This document shows, piece by piece, positions 42,908 to 51,478 of a stretch of DNA of 64,000 nucleotides. The notes under the pieces are model-generated. The model was not told the DNA's origin. It was given only the letters and a program-made list of their open reading frames with translations, and did not search any database. Source of the stretch: Sedimentibacter hydroxybenzoicus DSM 7310 (lineage in GTDB: Bacteria; Bacillota; Clostridia; Tissierellales; Sedimentibacteraceae); NCBI RefSeq assembly GCF_013403245.1, contig NZ_JACBNQ010000016.1, forward strand, positions 16,656 through 80,655, given 5' to 3'. Numbering within the stretch: position 1 is the stretch's first letter; each line of letters opens with the position of its first letter. The position numbers and the translations under genes were made by a program.

Positions 42908-43780
42908 TTACACCCCCATCAGTTTTCTTGCCTTAGCCTCTGCTATATGAACGGCAGCAGACGTTATTATATCAAGATTACCTGAATAAACCGGCAGGTA
43001 ATCACCGAGACCTTCTACCTCAACCATCATTGTAACTATGTCATCCTGAATAATCGGCTCCAGCAAGAATCGATATCCGGGCACATAGCTTTGAACAGTT
43101 TTTAAACACTCAAATGCAGCAGCCTGTATCTTTTCCATATCTGGATTCTTAACTTTAGTATAAATGGTATTTCTCATATAAATCGGAGGCTCTGCAGGAT
43201 TAAGGACTATTATTACCTTTGCATTATCTGCGCCTCCTATTTTCTCTAATGCATTCTTTGTAGTTTGTGTAAATTCGTCAATATTTGCTCTGGTTCCTGG
43301 ACCCGCACTCTTGCTGCTTATTGATGATACTATTTCTGCATAAGATACTCCTACTGCATTGTTTATAGCAGCAACCATCGGTGTGGTTGCCTGACCTGCA
43401 CATGTAACAAGGTTTACATTATCCAAATCTAAAAAATTCTCGTCAAGATTCACTGCAGGTACACAGAAAGGACCAACAGCCGCAGGTGTTAAGTCCAAAG
43501 CAAACATTCCTGCTTCTTTTAGCTTAGGAGCTGCCGACAAATGTCCGCCTGCTGATGTACAATCAAATACCATATCAATTGTTCCCTTATATTTTTCTAC
43601 AAGGTAATCAACTCCGCCGTCTGATGCATCTATACCCATTTCTCTGACCGCCGCAAGGTTTTCAGACTCCCTGTGACTCACTACACAAGCAACCTCAAGA
43701 AGTTCACTCCTGCCTAATTTTATAATAAGATCCTGTCCTATGTTTCCGGGACCAATTATGCCAACTTTAATCTTTTCCAA
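42908..43780 (-). CDS. acetaldehyde dehydrogenase (acetylating)
   Basis: CoA-acylating dehydrogenase (DmpF/MhpF/BphJ type) of 290 residues turning acetaldehyde into acetyl-CoA. The nucleotide-binding motif is VGIIGPGNIGQDLI and the catalytic cysteine is in LVTCAGQATTPM. A TTG at 43780, 8 nt after GGGAGG, is the likely start; the alternative is the ATG at 43801 that overlaps the upstream gene's stop. It is paired with the aldolase downstream. Confidence 0.93.
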   Translation of the reverse strand: MEKIKVGIIGPGNIGQDLIIKLGRSELLEVACVVSHRESENLAAVREMGIDASDGGVDYLVEKYKGTIDMVFDCTSAGGHLSAAPKLKEAGMFALDLTPAAVGPFCVPAVNLDENFLDLDNVNLVTCAGQATTPMVAAINNAVGVSYAEIVSSISSKSAGPGTRANIDEFTQTTKNALEKIGGADNAKVIIVLNPAEPPIYMRNTIYTKVKNPDMEKIQAAAFECLKTVQSYVPGYRFLLEPIIQDDIVTMMVEVEGLGDYLPVYSGNLDIITSAAVHIAEAKARKLMGV

Positions 43781-43800
43781 TACATTATCCTCCCATACCA

Positions 43801-44577
43801 TTATTCAAACTTCACACTTATACTGCCAAGCTCAGAAAAATTTGCTGTATATTTATTTCCCTTTTCAGCGGTAAGCATTCCGGAAAGTGCTCCCGACAAA
43901 ACTATTTCTCCCTTCTTAAGCACAACTCCATATTTGGAGAGAGCATTTGCAAGCCATGCTACAGAAAAAGCAGGATCTCCTAATACCGCAGAGCCAAGAC
44001 CGGAGTTGATTTTTTCACTATCCTTATAAAGATTCATTTCTATATTTTTAAGGTCTATTGTTTTAGGATCAATTTTTCTGTCGCTTATGACATACATTCC
44101 TGATGATGCGTTGTCTGCAACGGTATCTATCAGACTTATCTTCCAGTCCTTTATTCTGCTGTCAACTATTTCTATAGCCGCAGCTACATATTCTGTTGCA
44201 TTAAGTACATCCTTTGCAGTTGCATCAGGCCCTTTAATATCTTCCTTAAGAACAAATGCAATTTCTCCTTCTACCTTAGGCTGTATCATTGTATTAATCT
44301 GTATAGTATTATTTTTAACCTCCATACTGTCAAGCAGATGACCAAAGTCAGGTGTATTTACACCAAGCATATTCTGAACAGCAAGAGACGTTAACCCGAT
44401 TTTTTTACCTGTTACCTTTTTCCCACCGGATAATTCTCTTTCAATATTAATAAGCTGTATCTTGTATGCATCATCTACAGTAAAATTAGTATCCTTTGAT
44501 ATCTGTTCTATTGCAATACAACTCTTTTCTGCTTTCTTCAAAGCTTGAGCAAGTTTCTCATGTATTGTAAATTCCAT
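43801..44577 (-). CDS. 2-oxopent-4-enoate hydratase / 4-oxalocrotonate decarboxylase family protein
   Basis: Enzyme of 258 residues of the DmpE/MhpD/DmpH family. Metal-binding and active-site segments are KVTGKKIGLTSLAVQNMLGV, KVEGEIAFVLKEDI and AAIEIVDSRI. The hydratase (forming 4-hydroxy-2-oxovalerate) and the decarboxylase are close relatives; with a hydrolase upstream and no tautomerase gene nearby, the hydratase is the better guess. The ribosome site AGGAGG is good. It overlaps the next gene's possible ATG. Confidence 0.85.
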   Translation of the reverse strand: MEFTIHEKLAQALKKAEKSCIAIEQISKDTNFTVDDAYKIQLINIERELSGGKKVTGKKIGLTSLAVQNMLGVNTPDFGHLLDSMEVKNNTIQINTMIQPKVEGEIAFVLKEDIKGPDATAKDVLNATEYVAAAIEIVDSRIKDWKISLIDTVADNASSGMYVISDRKIDPKTIDLKNIEMNLYKDSEKINSGLGSAVLGDPAFSVAWLANALSKYGVVLKKGEIVLSGALSGMLTAEKGNKYTANFSELGSISVKFE

Positions 44578-44648
44578 ATTTTCCTCCTAAATATTCGTTA
44601 ATCTTTATTCTCTCTATTTAATAATAAGAGGTCAGAAGACCTCCTATT

Positions 44649-45473
44649 TTAATCTGCTAAGAAATTATCTACTAATTGTGAGAACTGAGCAGTTTTTTCA
44701 ATCTGTGTCCAATGTCCGCAATGTCCGAATACATGAAGTGCGGCATCATCTATCAGATTAAACAGCTTGTATGAATTGGATACAGGAATTACCAGATCCT
44801 CTCTTCCGTGAATAATTAATACCGGCTGCTTAATATTCGCAATTTCTTCGTCTGTTCGAGCCATAAATTCTACCCATTGCTGTCTGGGAGCCGGGAACAT
44901 TGCCGAAAAAGACTCTTGAAATCCCGGTTCTATACTTGCTTCATATCTCATTTGAGCTAAATCATCAGTAGCAATATTCTTATTGTCTACAAACAGTAAA
45001 AGCATTTCCTTCATCCTTTCGAAGGATGGTTCATAACCCCATACATCATCAAGACCCTTTGTTATAGGAAAGCTTACTCCCATTGCACCCATAAGTACAA
45101 CCTTTCTGATTCTTTCAGGGTAGTCAATAGCCATGGCAAGTGCCAATGCTCCTCCGAAGGAGTTTCCTACTATATCAGTTTTTTCTATACATAAAGCATC
45201 TAAGAAATCCACTGTTTGCTTCACCCATGTTTTCATATTCAACGGAAGGTCTTCCTTTCTTTCGGTATATCCAAAACCAAGCATATCAGGTGCTATTACT
45301 CTTCTGTTTTTAGAAAGTTTAGGAATTACAAGCCTCCAATTAGCCCACGCCGAAACACCGGGACCCGAACCATGAGCCAGTATTACCGGGAAACCCTCTC
45401 CTTCATCATGATAATTTGTCATAAATGTTCCTGTTTTTATGGTTTTTGCAATTTCTGGTTTTAAATTTGACAT
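44649..45473 (-). CDS. alpha/beta hydrolase, meta-cleavage product hydrolase-like
   Basis: Hydrolase of 274 residues resembling DmpD/MhpC/BphD carbon-carbon bond hydrolases. The catalytic triad reads Ser105 in GNSFGGA, Asp226 in HGREDLVIP and His254 in GHCGHW; the oxyanion-hole segment is HGSGPGVSAWANW, typical of this subgroup. In aerobic pathways these enzymes cut ring-fission products, giving 2-hydroxypenta-2,4-dienoate. It precedes the hydratase gene by 71 nt. Confidence 0.87.
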   Translation of the reverse strand: MSNLKPEIAKTIKTGTFMTNYHDEGEGFPVILAHGSGPGVSAWANWRLVIPKLSKNRRVIAPDMLGFGYTERKEDLPLNMKTWVKQTVDFLDALCIEKTDIVGNSFGGALALAMAIDYPERIRKVVLMGAMGVSFPITKGLDDVWGYEPSFERMKEMLLLFVDNKNIATDDLAQMRYEASIEPGFQESFSAMFPAPRQQWVEFMARTDEEIANIKQPVLIIHGREDLVIPVSNSYKLFNLIDDAALHVFGHCGHWTQIEKTAQFSQLVDNFLAD

Positions 45474-45543
45474 TAATATTTCCTCCTATTATATATAATT
45501 ATTAATTCTCACCTAAATTTGTTATATAAAGATAAGTTGTATT

Positions 45544-46857
45544 TTACAATATCCACATTACTGACTGCGGTATAAATGTTATTATCATAAGAGCTACTAT
45601 TAATGCTGCAAGGAAAGGCATAACTTCTTTTGATATATCCTGAATACTTGTGTTAAATCCTCTCGCTGCAGTAAATAGTGTAACTCCAAATGGCGGAGTA
45701 AGCATACCTATTGCAAGATTAGTCGCTAGCATTATACCAAAATGAACAGGATCTACCCCAAGTTCTATAGCTATTGGCAATGCAATTGGTACTAATATGT
45801 ATTGAATAGCTCCTGATTCCATAAACATTCCTGCAATTAGAACTATTATATTAACTACAAGTAATATTAAATACTTGCTGTGTGTTACTGACAAAGCTAA
45901 ATTAAGTATTGTCTGAGGAATCTTAGCATAGGTCATAACCCAGCCGAATAACGCGGCCAAAGCCATTATAAGCATTATTCCGGCAGTAGATAAAGCTGAT
46001 TTGTAAAATATCTCCGGTAAATCGCACCATTTCATTTCCTTATAAACATAAATTCCGATTATTATCGAATATATGACTGCTACAACTGCTGATTCTGTTG
46101 GTGTAAATATCCCTGCAAAAACTCCTCCGACTATAATTATAGGAGTACCAAGTGCCCATAAAGAATCTATAAAATATTTATATCCTGATAACTTTTTTTC
46201 TTCTCTTGTCTCCGGAACATCTTGAAGTACTCTTTCACCACTTGCTATTTTATCCGCACGATCTTTGTAATTTCTTTTTTTAGCAATAAAATATGTTGGT
46301 AACATTAAAGCAATTCCAACAATAAATCCTGCAGGGAAGCCAACCTTATACAGGTCCGATACCGCTACCTTAGATAAAACAGCATATATTATAAATGCTA
46401 TACTTGGAGGTATTACTATACCAATTGGTGAAGCAGAAGCAATAATTGCAGCACTGAATCCTTTGCTGTATCCTGCTCTCATCATACCCGCATACATAAC
46501 ACCTCCAATAGCCGCAGCTGTAGCTATACCACTGCCGGAAATTGCCGCGAAAAACATACATGCTATAATAGCAACTATACCCATTCCACCGTGAATATTT
46601 CCTACTGCCGACGCGGCCATATTAACTATTCTTTTTGCTATGCCGCCTCTGTTCATTAAATCACCGGCTAGTATAAAGAATGGTACCGCTAATAACGCAG
46701 TGGAATCTATACCAGCGAACAGTTTTTGAATTATAACAACTGTCTTTATATCATTACTAAGAGAAAAAATTAATGAAGAAAGCCCTAATCCCACAGCTAT
46801 AGGAGCTCCCGCAACTAAAAGAATTAATGCACTTCCAAATAATAATCCTCCGCTCAT
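45544..46857 (-). CDS. dctM: TRAP transporter large permease (DctM type)
   Basis: Membrane protein of 437 residues with about twelve hydrophobic segments; the main channel of a tripartite Na+-driven importer of organic acids. Conserved parts are VPFFILAGDLMNRGGIAKRI, AAISGSGIATAAAIGG and LTPPFGVTLFTAARG. The ATG overlaps the dctQ stop (TAATG). It works with dctQ and dctP. Confidence 0.94.
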   Translation of the reverse strand: MSGGLLFGSALILLVAGAPIAVGLGLSSLIFSLSNDIKTVVIIQKLFAGIDSTALLAVPFFILAGDLMNRGGIAKRIVNMAASAVGNIHGGMGIVAIIACMFFAAISGSGIATAAAIGGVMYAGMMRAGYSKGFSAAIIASASPIGIVIPPSIAFIIYAVLSKVAVSDLYKVGFPAGFIVGIALMLPTYFIAKKRNYKDRADKIASGERVLQDVPETREEKKLSGYKYFIDSLWALGTPIIIVGGVFAGIFTPTESAVVAVIYSIIIGIYVYKEMKWCDLPEIFYKSALSTAGIMLIMALAALFGWVMTYAKIPQTILNLALSVTHSKYLILLVVNIIVLIAGMFMESGAIQYILVPIALPIAIELGVDPVHFGIMLATNLAIGMLTPPFGVTLFTAARGFNTSIQDISKEVMPFLAALIVALMIITFIPQSVMWIL

Positions 46858-47351
46858 TATAAAGCCCCCCTCCTTTTCTCTAACTCAAAAATATTGTTCA
46901 AGATATATACAATAACTTGAAAAACCATAATAATAAATGCAGCAGGAAATATTCCATAAACTATTTTCATTGATATTCTTAAATTTGTTGAAACCTGTGT
47001 ACCTGCCAACTTCATCATATCAAATCCATAGAATATAGCTGCCCCAAAAAATGCTATTGTTAATAATTGCTGTAGCAGATACGCCCATTTAACATATTTT
47101 TGGGGTATTATCGTTTCAAGGACGCTTACATTTATATGGCTCCTATTTCCGGATATCACTGCCGACCCAAACATTACTAGTGCAATATTAGTATATCTTG
47201 TAAGCTCCTCTGTCCAATGAAACCCTGTACTAAAAACGTACCTTAGAACTATTTGAGAAAAATATGTAATAGTCATAACAGAAAAGCATATTATCAATAT
47301 AAATTTTAAAATCTTATTTAAACAGCTGTTAATATTATTTAATACCTTCAA
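46857..47351 (-). CDS. dctQ: TRAP transporter small permease (DctQ type)
   Basis: Protein of 164 residues with four hydrophobic segments; FHWTEELTRYTNIALVMFGS is the typical DctQ segment. The start is a TTG at 47351 with AAGGAG about 7 nt upstream; no suitable ATG exists nearby. It is coupled to dctM downstream and is separated from dctP by a palindrome. Confidence 0.92.
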   Translation of the reverse strand: MKVLNNINSCLNKILKFILIICFSVMTITYFSQIVLRYVFSTGFHWTEELTRYTNIALVMFGSAVISGNRSHINVSVLETIIPQKYVKWAYLLQQLLTIAFFGAAIFYGFDMMKLAGTQVSTNLRISMKIVYGIFPAAFIIMVFQVIVYILNNIFELEKRRGAL

Positions 47352-47377
47352 ATAATCATCTCCTTCAATTTTAATAA

Positions 47378-47403
47378 GTATTGAGGCTTTAAAGCCTCAA
47401 TAC
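47378..47403. repeat. 26-bp perfect palindrome between dctP and dctQ
   Basis: GTATTGAGGC-TTTAAA-GCCTCAATAC, lying just after the dctP stop codon. It has no strong U-run, so it may stabilise the dctP message or reduce readthrough, as is common for binding proteins made in excess of their permeases. Confidence 0.75.
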
Positions 47404-47405
47404 CA

Positions 47406-48431
47406 CTATTGTAATGCTCTTATAGCATCTACATATTTTGAATCATGACTTTTAAGGAATTTATCATAAACAGGCTGTACTAAATCAACAAAAGCTTGCT
47501 TATCTTTAACCTCATTAAATACCATTCCTAAGCTTTCAAGTTCTTTCTTTGCCGCAGCTTCATTTTCTTGTTGTTCTTTTCCTAATTTAGCCGCTACTTC
47601 ATAGCCGATTTCAGTAAACATTTTTTGATCTTCAGGACTCATACTGTTAAATAAGTCAGTGTTCATCTGCATCATAGCAAACGCGAAGAAGTGACCTGTT
47701 TCCGACATATATTTCTGAACCTCATTTATTTTATAATCTCTGGTAGTTATTACAGTATTTTCATGAGCATCTATTGTACCCTGCTGCAATGCCGTAAATA
47801 CTTCGCCCCAAGCCATAGCTTGAGCGTTTGCTCCTAAATTTTTAAACGTGTCTATGTATACTTCACTTTCAGCAACTCTTATTTTTAAACCCTTTAAATC
47901 ATTTGGAGTATTAACAGGTGCTATGCTGCTGGTTACATGTCTGAATCCTCTGGGCATAAAACCTAATGTCTTCATCCCAACAGAGTCTGTTAAAGCTGCA
48001 AATTCTTTTGCTGTATTTGATTCAAGGAATTTAAACACATGATCCCAGTTCATAAATAAGAATGGTAAATCTTGAACTGCCATATCAGGTACAAATTGGT
48101 TGATATCTGATGCGGTAATAACTGTAAAATCAACATTGCCTACTTGAAGAGATTCCATTAACTCTCTGTCTACTCCCAGTTGTCCCGCAGGATATACATC
48201 AATTACATATCTGCTATTTGATTTTTCCTCAATTTGCCTTTTGAATTCGTTTGCAAAATTGTCATAAGCTGTACCCGGTGCTGCAATGTGTCCTAATTTT
48301 AAAACTTTTGTTTCGTTTGAATTTGTTCCTGACTGTGCAGGAGCCGCAGGTGGATTCGAGCTGCCGCATGCTGATAATAACATAGCTGCTAATAAAACTA
48401 AACTTACTAAAATTGAATTTCTTTTTTTCAT
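47406..48431 (-). CDS. dctP: TRAP transporter solute-binding lipoprotein (DctP type)
   Basis: Binding protein of 341 residues with a signal peptide and lipobox ending at Cys22 (MLLSAC). The DctP fold is seen in KVLKLGHIAAPGTAYDNFAN, DVYPAGQLGVDRELMESLQV and LKGLKIRVAESEVYIDTFKN, the last holding the arginine that binds carboxylates. The substrate is probably an organic acid fed into the pathway encoded downstream. The start is the ATG at 48431 with AAGGAG; the frame is open six codons further. Confidence 0.93.
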   Translation of the reverse strand: MKKRNSILVSLVLLAAMLLSACGSSNPPAAPAQSGTNSNETKVLKLGHIAAPGTAYDNFANEFKRQIEEKSNSRYVIDVYPAGQLGVDRELMESLQVGNVDFTVITASDINQFVPDMAVQDLPFLFMNWDHVFKFLESNTAKEFAALTDSVGMKTLGFMPRGFRHVTSSIAPVNTPNDLKGLKIRVAESEVYIDTFKNLGANAQAMAWGEVFTALQQGTIDAHENTVITTRDYKINEVQKYMSETGHFFAFAMMQMNTDLFNSMSPEDQKMFTEIGYEVAAKLGKEQQENEAAAKKELESLGMVFNEVKDKQAFVDLVQPVYDKFLKSHDSKYVDAIRALQ

Positions 48432-48505
48432 TTTGATCTCCTTTAACAAATAAAATTTTAGATTTTTATCCTCTTGCCAACAATAATTATGTAAAACAAA
48501 AGTTA

Positions 48506-48574
48506 TTGTTCTATATTATCAAAACTGGTTCTGATAATATAGTATAATAAACGGGCTGAATTGCCCTTTTATTT
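48506..48574. repeat. 69-bp direct repeat, copy 1 (dyad plus hairpin)
   Basis: The first copy of an ungapped 69-bp repeat. It contains a perfect dyad CTATATTATC-N12-GATAATATAG (48511-48542), a candidate operator for the adjacent IclR regulator, followed by the hairpin GGGCTGAATTGCCC with T-rich tail. It lies about 75 bp before the dctP start. Confidence 0.7.
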
Positions 48575-48644
48575 CTAAATTATTCTTTATCAAACAAACT
48601 ACTAAATTCAATTTATTGATAATGAAAAATTATTTAAATTGCTT

Positions 48645-48713
48645 TTGTTCTATATTATCAAACCATGTTCTTGTTATATTTTAAAATAAACGGGCACGTA
48701 TGCCCTTTTATTT
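48645..48713. repeat. 69-bp direct repeat, copy 2, including the iclR terminator
   Basis: The second copy, 139 bp from the first. The left half-site CTATATTATC is kept and the right half is decayed. The hairpin GGGCATACGTGCCC (minus strand) with a T-rich tail directly follows the iclR stop codon and is probably its terminator. The stretch between the copies shows nothing else. Confidence 0.7.
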
Positions 48714-48718
48714 TTTAG

Positions 48719-49483
48719 TTATACTCTATAGCCAAGTCCTTCAGATATTTTCTTTGCAGCTTCCTTAACCAAATATATAGCCTCTCTGATTTTTTGTTTG
48801 TTCATCCTGATAGTAGGACCTGATATGCTTATTGCATATCTCGCTCTGCCTGTACCATCAAAAATTGGTGCAGCAACACAGGTCAGCCCTTCAATATACT
48901 CTTCATTATCAAATGCAATTCCATCATTTTTAATCGTTCTTAGTTCCTCTAAAAGTACATTTTTGTCGGTAATTGTATTATCTGTAAATTTCATAAGGCT
49001 TTCAGAAAGACGACTACTTAATGTATCTTCGTCTGAGTAAGCAAGCATAGCCTTTCCTACTCCTGTACAATATGCCGGATTTCTTGCTCCGATGTTGGTG
49101 AATATTCTCATAGATTGATTAGATTCTTTTTTATCAACATATACTACTTCATGCCCGTCAAGAGCTCCTATGTGAACCGTTTCACTAATTTTCTCACAAA
49201 CATCAGCTATGATTGGAGAAGTAATAGTTCGTATATCCAAGGATTTTATAACTATATTTCCAAGCTGTGCTAAATACATTCCTAATCTGTACTTTTGAGT
49301 TTCTTTATCCTGATCAATAAATCCATGATATTTTAATGTACTTATTATACCATGTAGAGTGCTCTTGTTAATATCAAGCTCCTCTGCAATTTCAGTCAAT
49401 TTCATAGATGACTCTTTTTTTGCCAAAAGTTTAATAACCAAAGAAGCTCTGTCAACCGATTGAATTTTTCCTACTGTATCCAT
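48719..49483 (-). CDS. IclR family transcriptional regulator
   Basis: Regulator of 254 residues: winged helix-turn-helix (MKLTEIAEELDINKSTLHGI, about 27-46) and a C-terminal IclR ligand domain (IHIGALDGHEVVYVDKKES; YCTGVGKAMLAYS; ISISGPTIRM). It lies directly upstream of the TRAP/pathway genes on the same strand, which it most likely controls; IclR proteins often regulate aromatic and hydroxy-acid degradation (for example MhpR, PobR). The effector is unknown. Confidence 0.92.
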   Translation of the reverse strand: MDTVGKIQSVDRASLVIKLLAKKESSMKLTEIAEELDINKSTLHGIISTLKYHGFIDQDKETQKYRLGMYLAQLGNIVIKSLDIRTITSPIIADVCEKISETVHIGALDGHEVVYVDKKESNQSMRIFTNIGARNPAYCTGVGKAMLAYSDEDTLSSRLSESLMKFTDNTITDKNVLLEELRTIKNDGIAFDNEEYIEGLTCVAAPIFDGTGRARYAISISGPTIRMNKQKIREAIYLVKEAAKKISEGLGYRV

Positions 49484-49589
49484 ATGTTCCTCAATACCTT
49501 TTTTTATATGCTAGCATATATTTTCTATTCTGTCAATAATATTTTATATTGTCAAACAAGTTTCTTTAATGCCAAACAAATATTGTTTT

Positions 49590-50798
49590 TTACACTAATT
49601 TAGATTCAATTAATTTTCCTAATTTTTCTATGCCTATCCTGATTTTGTCGGGTGTGCTTGCTCCAAAGCTTAACCGCATACAATTGCTTCCTTTACCGTT
49701 TCCTTCCGTAAAGAAGCCTTCACCTGCTACAAATGCCACCTTAACGTCAGGATTTGAAGTTGATTCTATTAGCAGTTCAGATGTATTTATACCGCCCGGC
49801 AATTCAACCCATGTAAATAACCCTCCGTCAGGAAATGTCCTTTTAGTTCCTTCAGGGAAATACTTATCTATGCTTTCTATCATCGCATCTCTTCTTTCTC
49901 TGTGTATTTCACACAAGGATTTATGATGCTCCGGATAATATCCTCTCTTGAAAAATTCCGCACAGATTATCTGAGGCAAAAGCGACGTATGTGAATTTGT
50001 AGCTGATTTGGCGTCAATCATTTTAGAAATTATTTCATCATTTGCATATACATAGCCTAGTCTGCTTCCAGGAGAAAATATTTTAGAAAAGCTGTTAGCC
50101 AATACTGTGTGACCTGTTTTATCAAATGCTTTAATCGGAAGCAAATCTTCACCGCTGTATCTGATATCCCTGTACGGGTCATCTTCCAATATAATTACAT
50201 CATACTTGCTTCCAAGCTCAGCAATTTTTTTTCTTCTGTCAAGGGACAGTGTTCTACCCGTAGGATTTTGAAATGTTGGTATTACATAAACCATCTTTGG
50301 GCTGTATTTAATAATTTTAGCTTTCAGATCCTCCGTAGACATTCCTTCATCATCCATAGTTACCGGAATACATTCCGCTTCAAACATGCTGAATGTTTCA
50401 ACCGAATGTACAAATGTAGGAGATTCAACTAAAATCACATCTCCCGGCTCAATATAAAGCTGACACATCAGATTCATTGCTTCTAATCCGCCTGTTATAA
50501 TTAATATATTATCAGGATTTGCCTTAACTCCCTTAGGAGCTAATAAATCATTAACTACAACTTCTCTTAAATCCTTAGCGCCAAGAACCGATCCATAAGA
50601 TAAGATTTCATAGCCTCTTCCGTCAACTCTCATGATATCTTTTGTAATTTCTCTGATTTTATCTACCGGCAGGCATTCCTTGGCAATAGCACCTCCTCCG
50701 AATGAAATTACATCGGGATCATTCATTGCACTGAATAAGCCTTTTATTATATTCGCTTGCTTTTCCATTGTTTTCATTCGTTTTGCATAGTTTGACAT
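49590..50798 (-). CDS. PLP-dependent aminotransferase (class I/II, LysN/MocR-like catalytic domain)
   Basis: Fold-type I aminotransferase of 402 residues without the GntR DNA-binding domain of MocR proteins. Features: ISFGGGAIAKECLPVDKI at the start, YVIPTFQNPTGRTLS, LEDDPYRDIRYSG with the PLP-ring Asp, the PLP lysine in NSFSKIFSPGSRLGY, and MRLSFGAS with the C-terminal carboxylate-binding Arg. Relatives act on 2-aminoadipate, branched-chain or aromatic amino acids; the substrate is not clear. It starts with a good AGGAGG site upstream. Confidence 0.88.
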   Translation of the reverse strand: MSNYAKRMKTMEKQANIIKGLFSAMNDPDVISFGGGAIAKECLPVDKIREITKDIMRVDGRGYEILSYGSVLGAKDLREVVVNDLLAPKGVKANPDNILIITGGLEAMNLMCQLYIEPGDVILVESPTFVHSVETFSMFEAECIPVTMDDEGMSTEDLKAKIIKYSPKMVYVIPTFQNPTGRTLSLDRRKKIAELGSKYDVIILEDDPYRDIRYSGEDLLPIKAFDKTGHTVLANSFSKIFSPGSRLGYVYANDEIISKMIDAKSATNSHTSLLPQIICAEFFKRGYYPEHHKSLCEIHRERRDAMIESIDKYFPEGTKRTFPDGGLFTWVELPGGINTSELLIESTSNPDVKVAFVAGEGFFTEGNGKGSNCMRLSFGASTPDKIRIGIEKLGKLIESKLV

Positions 50799-50823
50799 AT
50801 TTTATTCCTCCAACTGTTAATAT

Positions 50824-51297
50824 TTATGGTTTTTTAATTGTTCTCCTCTGACCTTTGCCAAGCTTCTCATGCAGTACTTTGTAAAGACACTTTTTAAAAT
50901 TTTCATCCTGCTCTCTTGTTCGTTTGGACGGTCCCTTCGTCTTGCCTCCCTGCTTCCTTACTCTTTCGCTGATATATCTGGATTGCAAAAGATTGTCGAT
51001 ATTATTTTTATTAATAAAAAATCCTGCAGTATGAATTACTGCTGATGCTTTCGACAAAACTAAGCTTGAAAGACCGTAATCCTGTGTAACTAATATGTCC
51101 TCTTCTCTAAATATCTGAACTATTTTATAATCCACAGAATCTCTGCTCTGCTCAACAACTATTACTTCAAAATCACTTACGATATAATGGTCAATGTCTA
51201 CTACAATAATTAATTCAATTCTAAATTCTCTCGCTGCCTGCTCGCATATTTCCTTAACACGCTGCGGACATGCATCTCCATCTATTATAATTCGCAT
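50824..51297 (-). CDS. YaiI/YqxD family protein (DUF188)
   Basis: Conserved protein of 157 residues. The opening IIIDGDACPQRV and the C-terminal GKTKGPSKRTREQDENF are the two conserved blocks of the family. It looks like a PIN-type nuclease fold, but no function is established. AAGGAG lies before the ATG. The 181-bp gap on its upstream side shows no gene; it contains only a short imperfect inverted repeat (GTCAT...ATGAC). Confidence 0.88.
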   Translation of the reverse strand: MRIIIDGDACPQRVKEICEQAAREFRIELIIVVDIDHYIVSDFEVIVVEQSRDSVDYKIVQIFREEDILVTQDYGLSSLVLSKASAVIHTAGFFINKNNIDNLLQSRYISERVRKQGGKTKGPSKRTREQDENFKKCLYKVLHEKLGKGQRRTIKKP

Positions 51298-51478
51298 GGA
51301 AAAACTCCTTTTTACTTTATAATTATGATATATGTCTTAATTTGTTGATTGATGACAGTAAATAAAAAGAGAATTATTTAATTCAGATTGATGACAAAGT
51401 ATATTTCCGACGCTGTCATTTCTATGAATAAACGCTATATCGTAGGATGACGCAAACGGGGCTTGTCAATAAAATCAA

